A program made the position numbers and the translations under genes. From Leguminivora glycinivorella (lineage: Eukaryota > Arthropoda > Insecta > Lepidoptera > Tortricidae), in contig NC_062993.1 in the NCBI RefSeq assembly GCF_023078275.1, forward strand, positions 7,253,252 to 7,317,251: a DNA stretch of 64,000 bases, written 5' to 3'. Below, one piece after another: positions 44,342-56,120 of the stretch (positions are counted from its first letter, which is position 1; every line of letters starts with the position of its first letter). The notes below the pieces were generated by a model. The model was not told the origin of the DNA. It did not search any database and saw only the letters and a program-made list of their open reading frames with translations.

Positions 44342-47317
44342 ATCGCCTCCCAAAATTTACTGTAGCTTAAATATATTAAGGATATATATTTGCAGAAGTA
44401 AATTTTCGAACAAAAGTATACAAAATTCTGAACAAAAATGATAAATTACTGCAAGTAAAACTATTAATAAAAATCTCTTTTAACATTCTTCCCTTCGTGT
44501 AAGCCTTTTTTTTTTTTTGTTGCGGCTGTGTGTGTGTAGTGTGTGTTTAAACCAAACTGAAGAATGAACATTTCTGAAGGAATAAGTTTACAGGGCCATT
44601 CATGTTAGAAATAAACAATTAAAAATGCAGCCAGTTAATTTTGCCTCAACAAAAGAATAGAAGTTGTGCTGTGTATGCCAATGGCCTACCCTTCTACCGA
44701 TCCGACTGATACATACGAGAGTTTCCGACTTGAGTCTATATTTTAGCGACCAAGAAAGGAATCAAACGGTATCTCTTTTTAAGACAAAATTGAACCTTTT
44801 ACCAAGGAGCATTCTATGCCACTCGAGGGGTTACCATCTTTAAAAGATTTAATTCCAACACCGTATCTGATGACTTATTTCCCCAAAAAGCCTTTCCTAG
44901 TCTGGAGCATGTTCATCAATAACGGGATGTCAATTATAAAAGTTTAAGCTATGCTATGCTTAAACTTTTGATTTCCAAATGAAATGACAAATTAATCGAT
45001 AAGTAAACAATTTGTTATACAATTATTAAACAAATAATACTAACCAATAAAAAAGCACAACTAGATTGCAAATCGAATCTTTTGAAATGAGCTAAATTAC
45101 TGAATATTATAAGAAAATACTAAGCTCACTTCATGATTATGCTTTTCCATATGAGAGAGTACTAAACACCTCGTTACTGATGGGTGTGTAGTGTTTCCTG
45201 TTCTGATGTTGTGTGTAGTATAGAGATAACACGGCGGCAGCTTAAACCTGCTAATATGCTCTTTTTTTTTTTAGCGAGCCTAACCTAACTCCAAACTACC
45301 GTATTACCTCTTTTGTGTGTGTGTGTGTGTATTCCGGTCAGAATATCAAAAGAAATATCGTTGTTTAGTTTTGTTATTTTTTCAGGGCCCTGCATAAATA
45401 AAATAATTTTTTTTTTTTTTTTGCAATTTAACATGTTTTCTGACAACCATCATATTTATTCATCTTCATTCTCACTTTCACACATCCCCGAAAATGTACC
45501 AAAACTTTTCCCTTTTAAAGAATTGAAACTAAAATAAAAATTATAATTATTGTATTTTTTAGAAAATCTACCATTAGCAAATATATACCTAATATATTTA
45601 TAATAGAGATATACTAAAAAAAACAACTATTCTTTTTTTTTCATATCTATTGGAAAATGTTCCCCAAAATGATCTATCAAGAAGGAGAAGGAAGAAAAAA
45701 AAATATGGAGAGCCCAGTTCAATAGCAATAAACCTTTGTAAAATAAGAAATAGCTAAATATAGTTTAAATATTCAGAGAAGTATTTTTTTAATTGAAATT
45801 ATTTTAAAATAGTAAAAACAGTATTTTTTTTAACTAGGAATGTTTTTTGTCTAATTTGAATATTATTATTTTTAACATACTGTTTTTAAATATAATAGTA
45901 ATTTTAAAAATCTACGTGTTTGAAGAAATAAAATGCTGCTATATAATCTATATAATAACGCTTCACTACTAATTTAGCATTATAAGTCAGTTATGAATAT
46001 GTGTATTTATTTTTATATATTTTAATAACTTAAAATAAAATTGAATTTAAAGATAGTATGAAGCCGCCTCACAACCCCTCCAAAAACAGTTAATACACAC
46101 TAATGAATATAAAATTCTTGAATAACTTTCTCAAATAAAAACAAACGTTAATATATTATGTATAACCCGCATAAGCAAAGGACCTTACACAAAACAATAG
46201 CATTTTAACTACCTTAAATAGCAAAGGACGTTTACAAAAGTATATACATATGTGATTTAAAGAAACATAATCTATTTACATAAAACGTAAATGTTTTATG
46301 GTCGCAATTATGAACATCTAACCCGAAACAGTAGCTTTCCTTAATTCATAAAATTTAACAAATTTACTATACGAATACTGTACCACTAATACCAAATTTA
46401 CCAGTAATCAACGATCTACTATTACCATATCTTCAATATTTTGAGTACCTAATTATATATTGGCAAGGTCCTACTTTTTTTTAACGACGTCGCTTTTTAC
46501 TAACTGACAGTCATGACACGCAAGGATAACTCGTTTTACTAAAATGGTGTTTTGCTTTTCTAATAGAACCAATCTCTAATATACTTAATAACTTTGTACA
46601 TGCCTTGGTGACTCATTACTTTATGTATCTGCTCAATAAATCTATTCCTAAAACTTCTGAAAAATAGATGACATTTTCTTGTGATTTATCTGGCTTGAAA
46701 TATAATATATAATTATCAAAACTACACTTGAGTCACTCAATGCTTAGCTATGAAAACCTTTCAATAAAAAATGTAATTTCTTCCTTGATCGTCTAATTAG
46801 TACAAAACCCCTACTAAAACTATGGTAGTGCTTACGGTTTGCAAATAAAATTCTTTACTAAAGTCAGCGTTATGTAATTGTATTACGTTAATAAATTTAA
46901 CTTTTACTTCGTAAAATGCCTGCTGTTGAATAATATCCTAATTCCAAAAAAATTTTTTTTTTGTTAATAATTCAAATAATATAAGTATTGTATTATATAA
47001 TTATATTTCCCACAACTAAGTATAAACCGTCGATAAAAGTTCATGAGCCTAAAATGTTTTCAATTGTTTTATAACTTTAGGTACTGTAAATTATGTATCC
47101 GAGCATATCTACTTCATTACATGAAACACAAAGTGTTACTAATCAACTAAATATAACCTTCCCTTTATCTTTACTTCAGAAACTGAAATAAAACATTCGT
47201 TTAAACTGAACGCAACTACTATTATTACTATAACTGCAACTATTATTACAATTACTTTCTGATTTCAACATAAAACAGACGGACCGTATGCTTGCTTGCC
47301 ACAGACGTAGTATATAA

Positions 47318-47567
47318 AAAAAAACCGGCCACCTTGTCGGCGTGATTGATATACATACTGGCACCAAACCTCAGCCCTCCAGTGCCCACGGCGTCCGAGA
47401 TCATCCGCGGACGGACGGACGGACGGACGGACGGACGGACGGACGGACGGACGGACGGACGGACGGACGGACGGACGGACAGACGAACAGACAGACGGAC
47501 GGACGGACAGACGGACAGACAGACATGGCGAAACTATAAGGGCTCCCAGTTGGCTACGGAACCCTAA
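47318..47567. repeat. Lepidopteran repeat with (GGAC)n microsatellite
   Basis: AAAACCGGCCACCTTGTCGG, then a GGAC array (47406-47480), then CGAAACTATAAGGGCTCCCA and GGCTACGGAACCCTAAAAA. A familiar lepidopteran repeat layout. Frames across it are artefacts. Confidence 0.85.
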
Positions 47568-48049
47568 AAAATACTATATTAAAAATTGGTATCCCGCTGT
47601 CCAAAATAACATACTGAATTTAGTTATATATTGAGTATCTACAAAGTAATCAATAGGTATAACGAAATTTAAACATGTAAGAACAAGTATAAAACATAAA
47701 AAATAATATTCCCTACTCGAAAATAATCAAACTAACTAACAAACGCTTACGTTTTTATGCAAAAACCGTTTATAACACTTGTTCTATCGTCGACAAATGG
47801 TCAAGTGGTTGGCGCGACAACTTTTTGTTAGATTACAAAAACAAAGGGACTTAAGATTGTAACACGTCTAGTCGAACTATAAGTGTTCTCAAGAATTTAA
47901 GTGACGCCAACAAAGATGCCATAAATAACAATTCAGAATGGTAACTTTCATTTTAGACTACTTCAAAATGATAATTTCACACGCAAATATACTAAAATGT
48001 ACGTCGTGTAGTATCCTATTTAAACCGCTTCAATGTAAGTACGTCCATA

Positions 48050-48203
48050 ACGTAATAAACTATTTAAAACACTTTTATGTACGAACGAAATGTAATAAAC
48101 TATTAAAAACACTTCTATGTACGAACGTAACGTAATAAACTATTAAAAACACTTCTATGTACGAACGCAACGTAATAAACTATTTAAAACACTTCTATGT
48201 ACG
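48050..48203. repeat. 40-bp minisatellite, four units
   Basis: Units contain GTAATAAACTATTAAAAACA and CTTCTATGTACGAACG, with few differences. Confidence 0.9.
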
Positions 48204-49630
48204 CCTCCCCATGTAGGAAACTTTACTTAAACTTGAACAATATCTGATACAAATTACAATATGAGTATGAATGAATTACAATTGACGGTATACCTACTAA
48301 ATAGACGTATGAATAAAATTTACAATAATAAAATTAAGTACCTATTTCATAATATGCTATCCGTCTTCACAACAACAATTGTGTTGCTATAATCAATCCA
48401 CTACACGAATCAACTATAACAACAGCTTTGATCCAATATAAGATATATAACTCAATACTATAAAAACTAAAATGAAGAAATTAAAAATAATGAATACCAC
48501 TGTAAATGAACTCTAAGATTTATATAAGACTAACCACTTTAATCAAAATCTACTTATCCTAGGTACGCTGGCGTCAAATATACTATATGTACATCGTGGT
48601 AACGCTAGCGCCAATTGCACTATTATGTACATCCCGAGTCACGACAGTAAATAATATATATATATATATATATACATCCTGGTCACACACACCAATTGTA
48701 ATATTCTGACCCTATAAATACCTAACTAACATCAATTACCTATTTAGTTAACCTACATACCCATAGAAAAATTGAAACTCTAAAATTTATTAAATAAAAT
48801 TAATTACCATGAAACAAAATCAAACAATTAAGTTAATATCTTAAATTGGATCAGTATTTTGACCTAGTGATCGTTTAGTGTCTATGTAGAACCCATTGTT
48901 GTAGCCGTAAATAGTAACCAGTCCTTTTCGCATATTATGAAACAGTAATGTCCTATTACGCCCTAATAACCCTAAAATGTCAATAACCAAAATAGATGGA
49001 ATAAAGACTACGACAAAATCAGAATGAATAATAAGTTGTAATTAAAAGATGGAGTTTAATCAAATATAATTAGATTGTTTTAGTTAAATAAAACACAAAT
49101 AAACAAATGAGCATAATTATGTCAAAATTAAAATAACTAATGTTTGTCAGTAAATAATCTAAAATGTCACCATTATAATATAGAAAGTCAATAGTAAATA
49201 TAATACATTTTAAAATATTTTATTTTTGGGGTTATAGATGTCGCTCCGCCTCCGCGACAGTCCATGGCCATCATCCAGTTACGGGTCAGACCCCTGCCCC
49301 AGTTCTGAAGGAACTATTTTGTGGTCCTGAAGGGACATCTTTTCATAATGACAGGACTACTTTCATTTGCCCGAGCCATTATGTTGTGACACTTTCATCA
49401 CCATAGAGAGGATTTTCAAAGGGACAATTTAAAATATCAAATACTGGTAGTAGAGCAGTGTATCTGACCACTCCAATTCTCCAGAATTCTGTAACTTTGT
49501 ACATCATTGTTTTTTTAGGTATTTATCAAAATAATATTATCCAAACTGTTAATGTAGTCATTTTGTATCACCTTTCGGACCAAAATAAACCACGATCTTG
49601 CAACTTTCTGCCTCGATCCAGTCTAGACAA

Positions 49631-51862
49631 ATCATTTATGATAGGTATTTGGAATAATATGACTTTATATTTGAAAGCCATTATGTATGTAAAAATTACA
49701 AACTCATAGATAACAGAATAGACAGACAAACTGCTGAGGGACAAGCTAATAAAAAACAAACATTTTTATTTTAAAACAAAATGAATTTACAATCTTGCAT
49801 TATATTGTGAGCTATTTATTTTAATTTCCTCACAATATATTATTTACTACCAGTAGGTATACAAGGGACCAAAAATATATATAAAGTCATAAATGTATAT
49901 GTCGAGTTTGTCATTTGTCATAAATAAACATAGTTAATATAAATTCCTATAAGCCCTACTAATCCCAAATCAATAATTGAACATTATTAACTGTAAGCCT
50001 TCCTGAGCCTACCGTAGGACTCATACAATCCGTGTAAGAACGTCCTATAATATTTATTTATTTATTTATTTTTAAATTCACTCACACAGTTAAAGTCTAA
50101 CATATTAAGTAACCAAATCCCGTGTTAAAAATGTATAATTGAACTTTCTAGAAAATGAATAAAGACTTGAAAAGGAGAAAACAATTTTAATTCTAATATT
50201 TCCTATACCAAACAAAATCCTAGCCCTAACAGCTAAACTAACCATCTACTCTACCGACATATTAGCAAACTAGCGATCCGGATCGTACATTTAATTTACT
50301 CGCGTGATTTTCCGAAAGTGCAATGGAAAATCTCTAGCTAAAGCTAACTAAGACGGGTAAAGAATAACCCTTAGACCTGACACCCTATTTCTTCACGTGG
50401 GCTGGTTCTCACACTAGGGATTGGGACAGTAAGAAGTCAGCCAGACGGGTAAAGTAAAATAGGAAAGTTGGACAAGAACCTGGCAAATTTAAGAAGTTTA
50501 GATAACAACTCAAATCGTCCAGATTCCAGGAGCAAAATCCTGTCTTAATAAACGCAGGAAACTGCCAAGAGCTCACTTGGACTCTACTAAAATAACCCAA
50601 GAAATGTCCCTTGGTTGACTAGGGCTGTAGTTGAACACCGTTAGGTTACCCGCCCTATCCCTCCAAAGAACTGCAAAATATCAGACCAGTTCATCCTACT
50701 AAAATAATCTACCCCAATAATTAATTACAAAAGTTATTAATTAACTAACAGAACTAAGTAATATATGAAATCCTTCAACAAAGATTATTCTAGCTTAAAA
50801 TACCACTAAAGCAATCCAAGCTAAAATATTTCACACATTAAAACACAATTAACTCTTTTACTAATAAGAAACACTCACAGATCTAACAAAACTTTAAAAA
50901 CTTTAGCAATACTATTGTTCTACAACTCTAAACTCTACTAGTACACTTTATAATACTAGCAGTGATCGAGCTCCAAAACAATAACAATTAAGACACTTAA
51001 ATTTACACCAATTAAACACTGAAATATACGCTTATTAACAAAATACTCTATATTATTCTCCAACCCAAACTATACCAGTATCATGAAATACTAGCAAAAT
51101 CTAGGCTAGGGTATAATATAGGTAATCTAGACACCCAAATAAACCTAAATAGAACCAGTCTGACGGTCGAGCAGAAGGCTCTCTCATCCCCGAATCCCAA
51201 TGAAAGAATCCAATGCAATCCCATTTCGAACATCCCTTCCAAGATTTTGAAATCCCCACTAGCTCCCACTTCCTCACTCCTGATTGGTATTTCTTAACCA
51301 ACGCTGAAATTCATAATTTCATACAATATTTAAATAAAACATGTTTTATTTCCTGATCAGAATAAGGTCCAATTTGATCTACTCATAGGGTGTGGCCGAA
51401 CTAAGTTTTTTTCCACATGTTTGGACACAGGATTGGCTCACTAGACTTTTTTCCATTTGCACATGCTTTAAAAATTGTCTCAATCAACGCTCTTTGTAAT
51501 ATGGTTCAATATGGCTTAAATTTGTTTTATTGGCTAGTAACATTTAATTGTACAGTTTGAAATTTGACACAACTTCTTGTAGATTTGAATTTGACCAGGC
51601 AACATTTCTTAAAACCCCTACTGCAAAACCTTTATGACTTTGAAACAAGGTTCAAATTGAGCTACAAATAAGCATCTAAATATTTTGGTTCACTATAAAT
51701 CTCCAAGCTCTCCATCTCGTATTTCTAAAATATGATCTACTTGAGACAAACAAAATTTTAATTATCGTGAGACCGAAACAGAACTTTAATCAACTAAACA
51801 AAAAATATAATTATTATGCTTGCATATGATGAAACATGGAAGTAAGTTTCTGACATGTTACA
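49631..51862 (-). repeat. 2232-bp terminal direct repeat, right copy
   Basis: Near-identical to 42110-44341 (offset 7521). It also holds the SINE tail fragment (about 49986-50069). Confidence 0.95.
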
Positions 51863-52199
51863 GCGTGTACCAGGATCCCATCGTTACAAGGATGTTCCTC
51901 TGTATTTCTCGCGCAATGCCATCTATCTCAATCGCTGTGCAATAATTCGCATCGATAGGGACTTGAGGGAGTACTCGTAAGGTCTCAGCAAAAAGGTTCG
52001 TTTCTGAGTTCATCCTAACAAAAATGTTAACGTCATAAATGTTATCAGTTGAGGTGGTGAATATTTATTGGTTTGGAACTTTTGTTTAGTACAAGTTTAG
52101 TAGAAAAGAAATCAGTTCTAAATCCGCTATGTAGGTACTTAAGAGCTTACGGAATTTTAGCCAGCCGAATTACTGCATATAATGAAAGGAGACCAGTGC

Positions 52200-52344
52200 C
52201 GTAGCCCAATGGCATTTCTGCGACGCGAAACGAAAACGAAACGCCGCGAAAGGTAGTCTGGCTCTGTCGCGCCAATACGCACGAGTGATAGAGATAGATA
52301 TCTACAAGCGTTTCGTTTCGTGAGCGTTTGTCCATTCGGCTACG
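52200..52344. mobile_element. MITE family 1, copy D
   Basis: CGTAGCCCAATGGCATTTCT to TCCATTCGGCTACG. The best preserved copy, with GCGACGCGAAACGAAAACG inside. Confidence 0.87.
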
Positions 52345-52601
52345 AATTTCAGTACAGATGTAATGCAAAAAGGGTTTCCTTCATATTTTTCCGGAAACAT
52401 TCATATTTGTCATGCTAGCTCAGTCAATGTCGGTACATCTTGTACTGACAATGACTGAAATAGCATGACACGTTCGTATGTTTCCGTAACAATACGAAGG
52501 CAATTTTTTTCGCACTCTACATCTGTAAGTGGTGCCGTGCTATTCCTATTGAAGTTGTGGTTTGAAGTCTGTATGTATCGGTCATTACTTCTGCCTGTTA
52601 C

Positions 52602-53051
52602 CATAGAGGAATAAGTACGGAAAGAATTGTAAACTCCATACATCAGTAAATGCTGTTATTTGTAGTAGTGACATCGATTACGCGTCAATCACGCGTCAAA
52701 TAGCGTAAATTATCAGTAGGTACCTACTGCTACTTGTCAATAGATGTCGCGACGAACGAAAAGTCCAATGCTCAACAATTTTTAGCTAATATTACAATAG
52801 TATTCATTCTGTTTTCAATTCTTTCTGCTTGTGATGTAAGTTGTAAACTGTTTTAATGTGGTTTTAATATTATATTTTTGGCAGACGAGACACTGTTAAC
52901 ATCTAGTGTCGAGTAGTGGTATTGATAATTTACTCTATTTGACGCATGATTGTCGCGTGATTGACACTAGATGTCACTACAAAATTACAAATAACTCTCA
53001 TTTACTGATGTAGGTATGGAATTACAACCCTTTCCTACTTATTCCTCTATG
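52602..53051. mobile_element. Long-TIR MITE family 3, copy 1
   Basis: Ends CATAGAGGAATAAGTACGG and, inverted, CATAGAGGAATAAGTAGG. Arms of more than 100 bp include ACATCAGTAAATG and CGCGTCAAATAGCGTAAATT. A second copy is at 55715-56120. It ends 132 bp before sulfotransferase exon D. Confidence 0.88.
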
Positions 53052-53183
53052 CTGTTACTGATATTAAATTAGATTTTCCTATAGTTCTCCTAATATTTCA
53101 AGCAATCGAATAGATTTGACGAAATCGCGACACCATTTATAATAAACATGACGATATTAAAACTTACGTGCAATCTTTCACAG

Positions 53184-53308
53184 GCTTCTGGAACCGCCGG
53201 AACGACCCCAACGTCCTGTTCATCAAGTTCGAAGAAATGAAGCACGACTTACCCTCCGTGGTCAGAAGAACTGCCGACTTCCTTGGAAAAACCATGACTA
53301 ATGACCAA
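53184..53308 (+). CDS. Sulfotransferase, exon D
   Basis: The acceptor CAATCTTTCACAG and donor CAA|GTACGT fit consensus. The first two bases complete the glycine codon split from exon C, giving HILG-FWNRRNDPNVLFIKFEE, then MKHDLPSVVRRTADFLGKTM and TNDQ. The block NVLF-KFEEMK-DL and the R-ADFLGK stretch are hallmarks of cytosolic sulfotransferases and lie near the dimer and PAPS-binding region. The phase is 1 in and 0 out. Confidence 0.93.
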
Positions 53309-53483
53309 GTACGTTATTCTTTAATAATAAACCTATGACTGACTCTACTGACAGTTCAGTCTCCGTGGATAGAAAGACTGCGTTTCTTGGAGAGAGAAGC
53401 TGGTGAATTTTCGTCGTCGAATCTGCTGTTTTTTCTGGGGCTTTTAAGTCTACCGTAACTGAAAACCCAATGTGTCTTTCCAG

Positions 53484-53720
53484 GTGGACAAACTTTGCGA
53501 CCATCTCTCCTTCAAGAAAATGAAGAGTAACCGAGCGGTGAACCTGGAGCCGATCCTCCAGAAATCCTTCGGCAAGGGCTACTTGGAGGGAACCAAGCTG
53601 AGGTTCATCAGGAAAGGGGAGATCGGAGATTGGAAGAACTACATGTCGGATGATCTTTCGAGAAGGTTCGATCAGTGGGCGGAGCAGCATCTGGAGGGGA
53701 CTGGTTTGAAGTTTGAATAA
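53484..53720 (+). CDS. Sulfotransferase, last exon E with stop (78 codons)
   Basis: The acceptor is TGTGTCTTTCCAG. The frame continues from exon D in phase 0: VDKLCDHLSFKKMKSNRAVN, then LEPILQKSFGKGYLEGTKLR, FIRKGEIGDWKNYMSDDLSR and RFDQWAEQHLEGTGLKFE before TAA. RKGEIGDWK is the family RKGXXGDWK motif that binds the PAPS 3' phosphate. The ATG three codons upstream of the acceptor is intronic and not a start. The gene end is normal and has no break. Substrate cannot be predicted from this part. A candidate poly(A) signal is AATAAA at about 54764, about 1 kb downstream, and nearer ones are not clear. Confidence 0.95.
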   Translation: MDKLCDHLSFKKMKSNRAVNLEPILQKSFGKGYLEGTKLRFIRKGEIGDWKNYMSDDLSRRFDQWAEQHLEGTGLKFE

Positions 53721-54329
53721 GTTTAACAACGGGCGTAGCACACTAGTTGGATAAACTTTATCGCATCGGTGCGTCTCTATCGCACTTAATAGTACGAAAA
53801 GGACGGCCTGGCGTTACTTATATCGTTTATCACGCGACCGTGCTTGCCTGCCTAGTATCTTGATTCTGATATACTGAAATGTTTAAACAAGCATTAGACC
53901 CATTAGCTTTACATCAGAAAGCGTTATAGCCCATATATAAAGAAAGGTATCTGTCGTTGAAATTTGTAAACATTCAACCTGTTAATTTTATTGCTAAGGG
54001 TTGCCACTCTTGAGTAGTTTCACGTATTCTGCCTTCTTTTTTTGACGATACATAAACATGTATGTATGTTATAGAAAATGACAATCGAAGTAGGTATAAT
54101 AATTATGAAAATAATCACGTGAGTTGTAGTGCCTGCCATTACAATTGAATTTTTTAATATTCGGTTAGCGTTTCTCTGTAAACTTCTTTTGTTCAGAGCA
54201 TTTTGGCGTTTTCACAAACCGTGCCCAAAAACCTTTATCTACTCAGCATCGACTGGACTATACAAAAAAAGTCAAATAATTTCCGTTCCACTACGTCACA
54301 TTTTTAGTAAAAATATTTTTTCAGTACCT
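53721..54329. other. 3' flank of the sulfotransferase gene
   Basis: Moderately AT-rich DNA. Inverted words near 53740-53870 hint at another small element, but I cannot define its ends. TTCCACTACGTCAC at about 54286 and GTGACGTAGTGGAA at about 54557 may be inverted ends of an element around MITE family 2 copy B. Confidence 0.45.
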
Positions 54330-54553
54330 ACAGATGGTCGTTTTTTACGCACTAGTTCGAGAAGTGGTTCATTATATGCCAGGTCGAAACTTCAGAGGCT
54401 CATCTGTACTGAAAAACGTCGTACGATACACGTGCGAAAAGGAAATTCGTAACTCGTGTCGATTTAAAACACTCCCTTCGGTCGTGTTTTAATTTATCGC
54501 CACTCGTTTCGAGCTTCCTTTTTTACGCACTTGTATCGTAATGTACTATTTTG
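54330..54553. mobile_element. MITE family 2, copy B
   Basis: Shares GTCGTACGATACACGTGCGA, AACTCGTGTCGATTTAAAAC and a GCACTTGTATCGTA end with 32876-33107. Confidence 0.82.
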
Positions 54554-55714
54554 CAGGTGACGTAGTGGAAATTACAATTTTCGTACAATTTTTAGAGACA
54601 CTCGCACTCATAGGCGACGATATGAATGAAACAAGATGAAAATATGTATTTTGCTAAGTAAATTAGTTGACAGTTATTTTAAATATTTCAATATGTTTGA
54701 AGAACTTTTTATCCTATGAAATATTAATATAATTATGTTACTATGTAATTGTTGTTCTTGGTATTAATAAACGTTTTTATCATAACTGACTTTTTTCTTT
54801 ACTGTTTTTTTATTTAGGTTACTTGGAGCTGGGGGCCGATTTTTGAATCTCGGCCATTCGATTTCGTGAAATTCGTTCAATAATATCTCCACTACTAGCG
54901 ATTTAAATTCTACTAACAGAATCGAAAACGAGTGGTCATTAGTCATTACCACTAGTTTTAAAATTACTAGCCGTCCTTTTTCAAAAATAGCATTACGTCG
55001 TTTTCCACAGACTTTCGAACGGCGAATTTGTGCATTCGAAATTCAAAAATCGATCCCCTGAAGTAAAAAACATGCTGTAACTTTCGATGCATTTAATTTC
55101 ACAAAATGAAGTTTTACAAGTTTGGCAACATAAAAATTGATATGGTGTTTTAAAAGAACAAAAAAAAAGATAATTTAGTATCTATTACATTGTTAAAAAA
55201 TGTAGGCAAATACTTATTTGGTTTGATCAATTTGACTTGTATAATCATAAAACGCAAAATATACAAATTATGTGTATAAAATAAACATTGCACTAAACTA
55301 TTCAGATACTCTGTTTTAATCGTGCTAAAAATAAAGCGATTCATTAAGTTGTATATCAAAACAAAAAAGCTTTTTTTTAAACCCTGTAATTTCTAGCTAA
55401 CATCTACATATACATCCAACGTTCAAAAACGCATCAGTGAAACGGTATCTTATCAAATAAGATGGTACCATAAATATTACAACTGGCAAGATGCAACAAT
55501 GATTCAAATCAATTAAAAAAAAAAAACATTTTTTTATTCATAAAAAAATACCACTGTTGCACTTTACCAGCCAGCATTTTTGAATTCCCAATAAGGAATA
55601 CCTACTTAACGTGTACAAAATATATATCTTAAAATGTAAACAAAATAAGTACATTAGTAAAGAATGAGTACAACAATAATAGACTAGATAAAATATTATT
55701 CTTAATCAAATAAT
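54554..55714. other. AT-rich DNA without recognised genes
   Basis: Nothing supported is seen beyond the possible inverted end at 54557. Confidence 0.5.
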
Positions 55715-56120
55715 CATAGAGGAAGGGAAGATTTGTAACTCGATACATCAGTAAATGCGGGTTATTTGTAGTGACATCTAGCGACAATTACGCGTCAAAT
55801 AGCGTAAATTATCAGTACCGCTACTTGTCAATAGATGTCGCGACGAACGAAGAGTCTAAGGCTCACCAATTTTTAGCTAATATTACAATAGTATTAATCA
55901 GTATTCTGTTTTCAATTCCTTCTGCTTGTGACATAAGACATAAGTTGTAAACTGTTCTAATATTAAATTTTTGGCAGACGAGACACTGTTGACACCTAGT
56001 ATCGAGTAGTGGTACTGATAATTTACGCTATTTGATGCGTGATTGACGCGTGATTGTCGCTAGATGTCACTACAACTAACCTGCATTTACTGATGTATAA
56101 GTTACAACTCTTCCCTTACC
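55715..56120. mobile_element. Long-TIR MITE family 3, copy 2
   Basis: CATAGAGGAAGGGAAGATTT to AAGTTACAACTCTTCCC. The interior AGACGAGACACTGTTGACA and the arms match 52602-53051. Confidence 0.87.

Larger units (their letters stand above)
44342..49630. other. Interior of the LARD-like element, no coding capacity seen
   Basis: Very AT-rich. It contains a (TG)n tract (45315-45331), a GGAC-bearing repeat (47318-47567), a 40-bp minisatellite (48050-48203), an (AT)n tract (about 48652-48672) and a GC-richer patch (49235-49330) near what would be the 5' leader. No long frame with motifs is present. Confidence 0.7.
42110..51862 (-). mobile_element. LARD-like non-autonomous LTR retrotransposon in a host intron
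   Basis: Direct repeats of exactly 2232 bp (42110-44341 and 49631-51862) enclose 5.29 kb. GCGT flanks both outer ends (42106-42109 and 51863-51866), which fits a 4-bp target duplication. On the minus strand each repeat starts TGTAACATGTC, very like the gypsy LTR start TGTAACATGGC, and is preceded on the left copy by a purine-rich TTTTGGGAGGCGAT. The repeat does not end in CA, and no primer-binding site was confirmed. The interior has no gag or pol frame. Long LTRs with a non-coding interior fit the LARD type. A local duplication or an assembly artefact is the alternative. The repeats differ at one base that I noticed, so it would be young. Confidence 0.62.
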
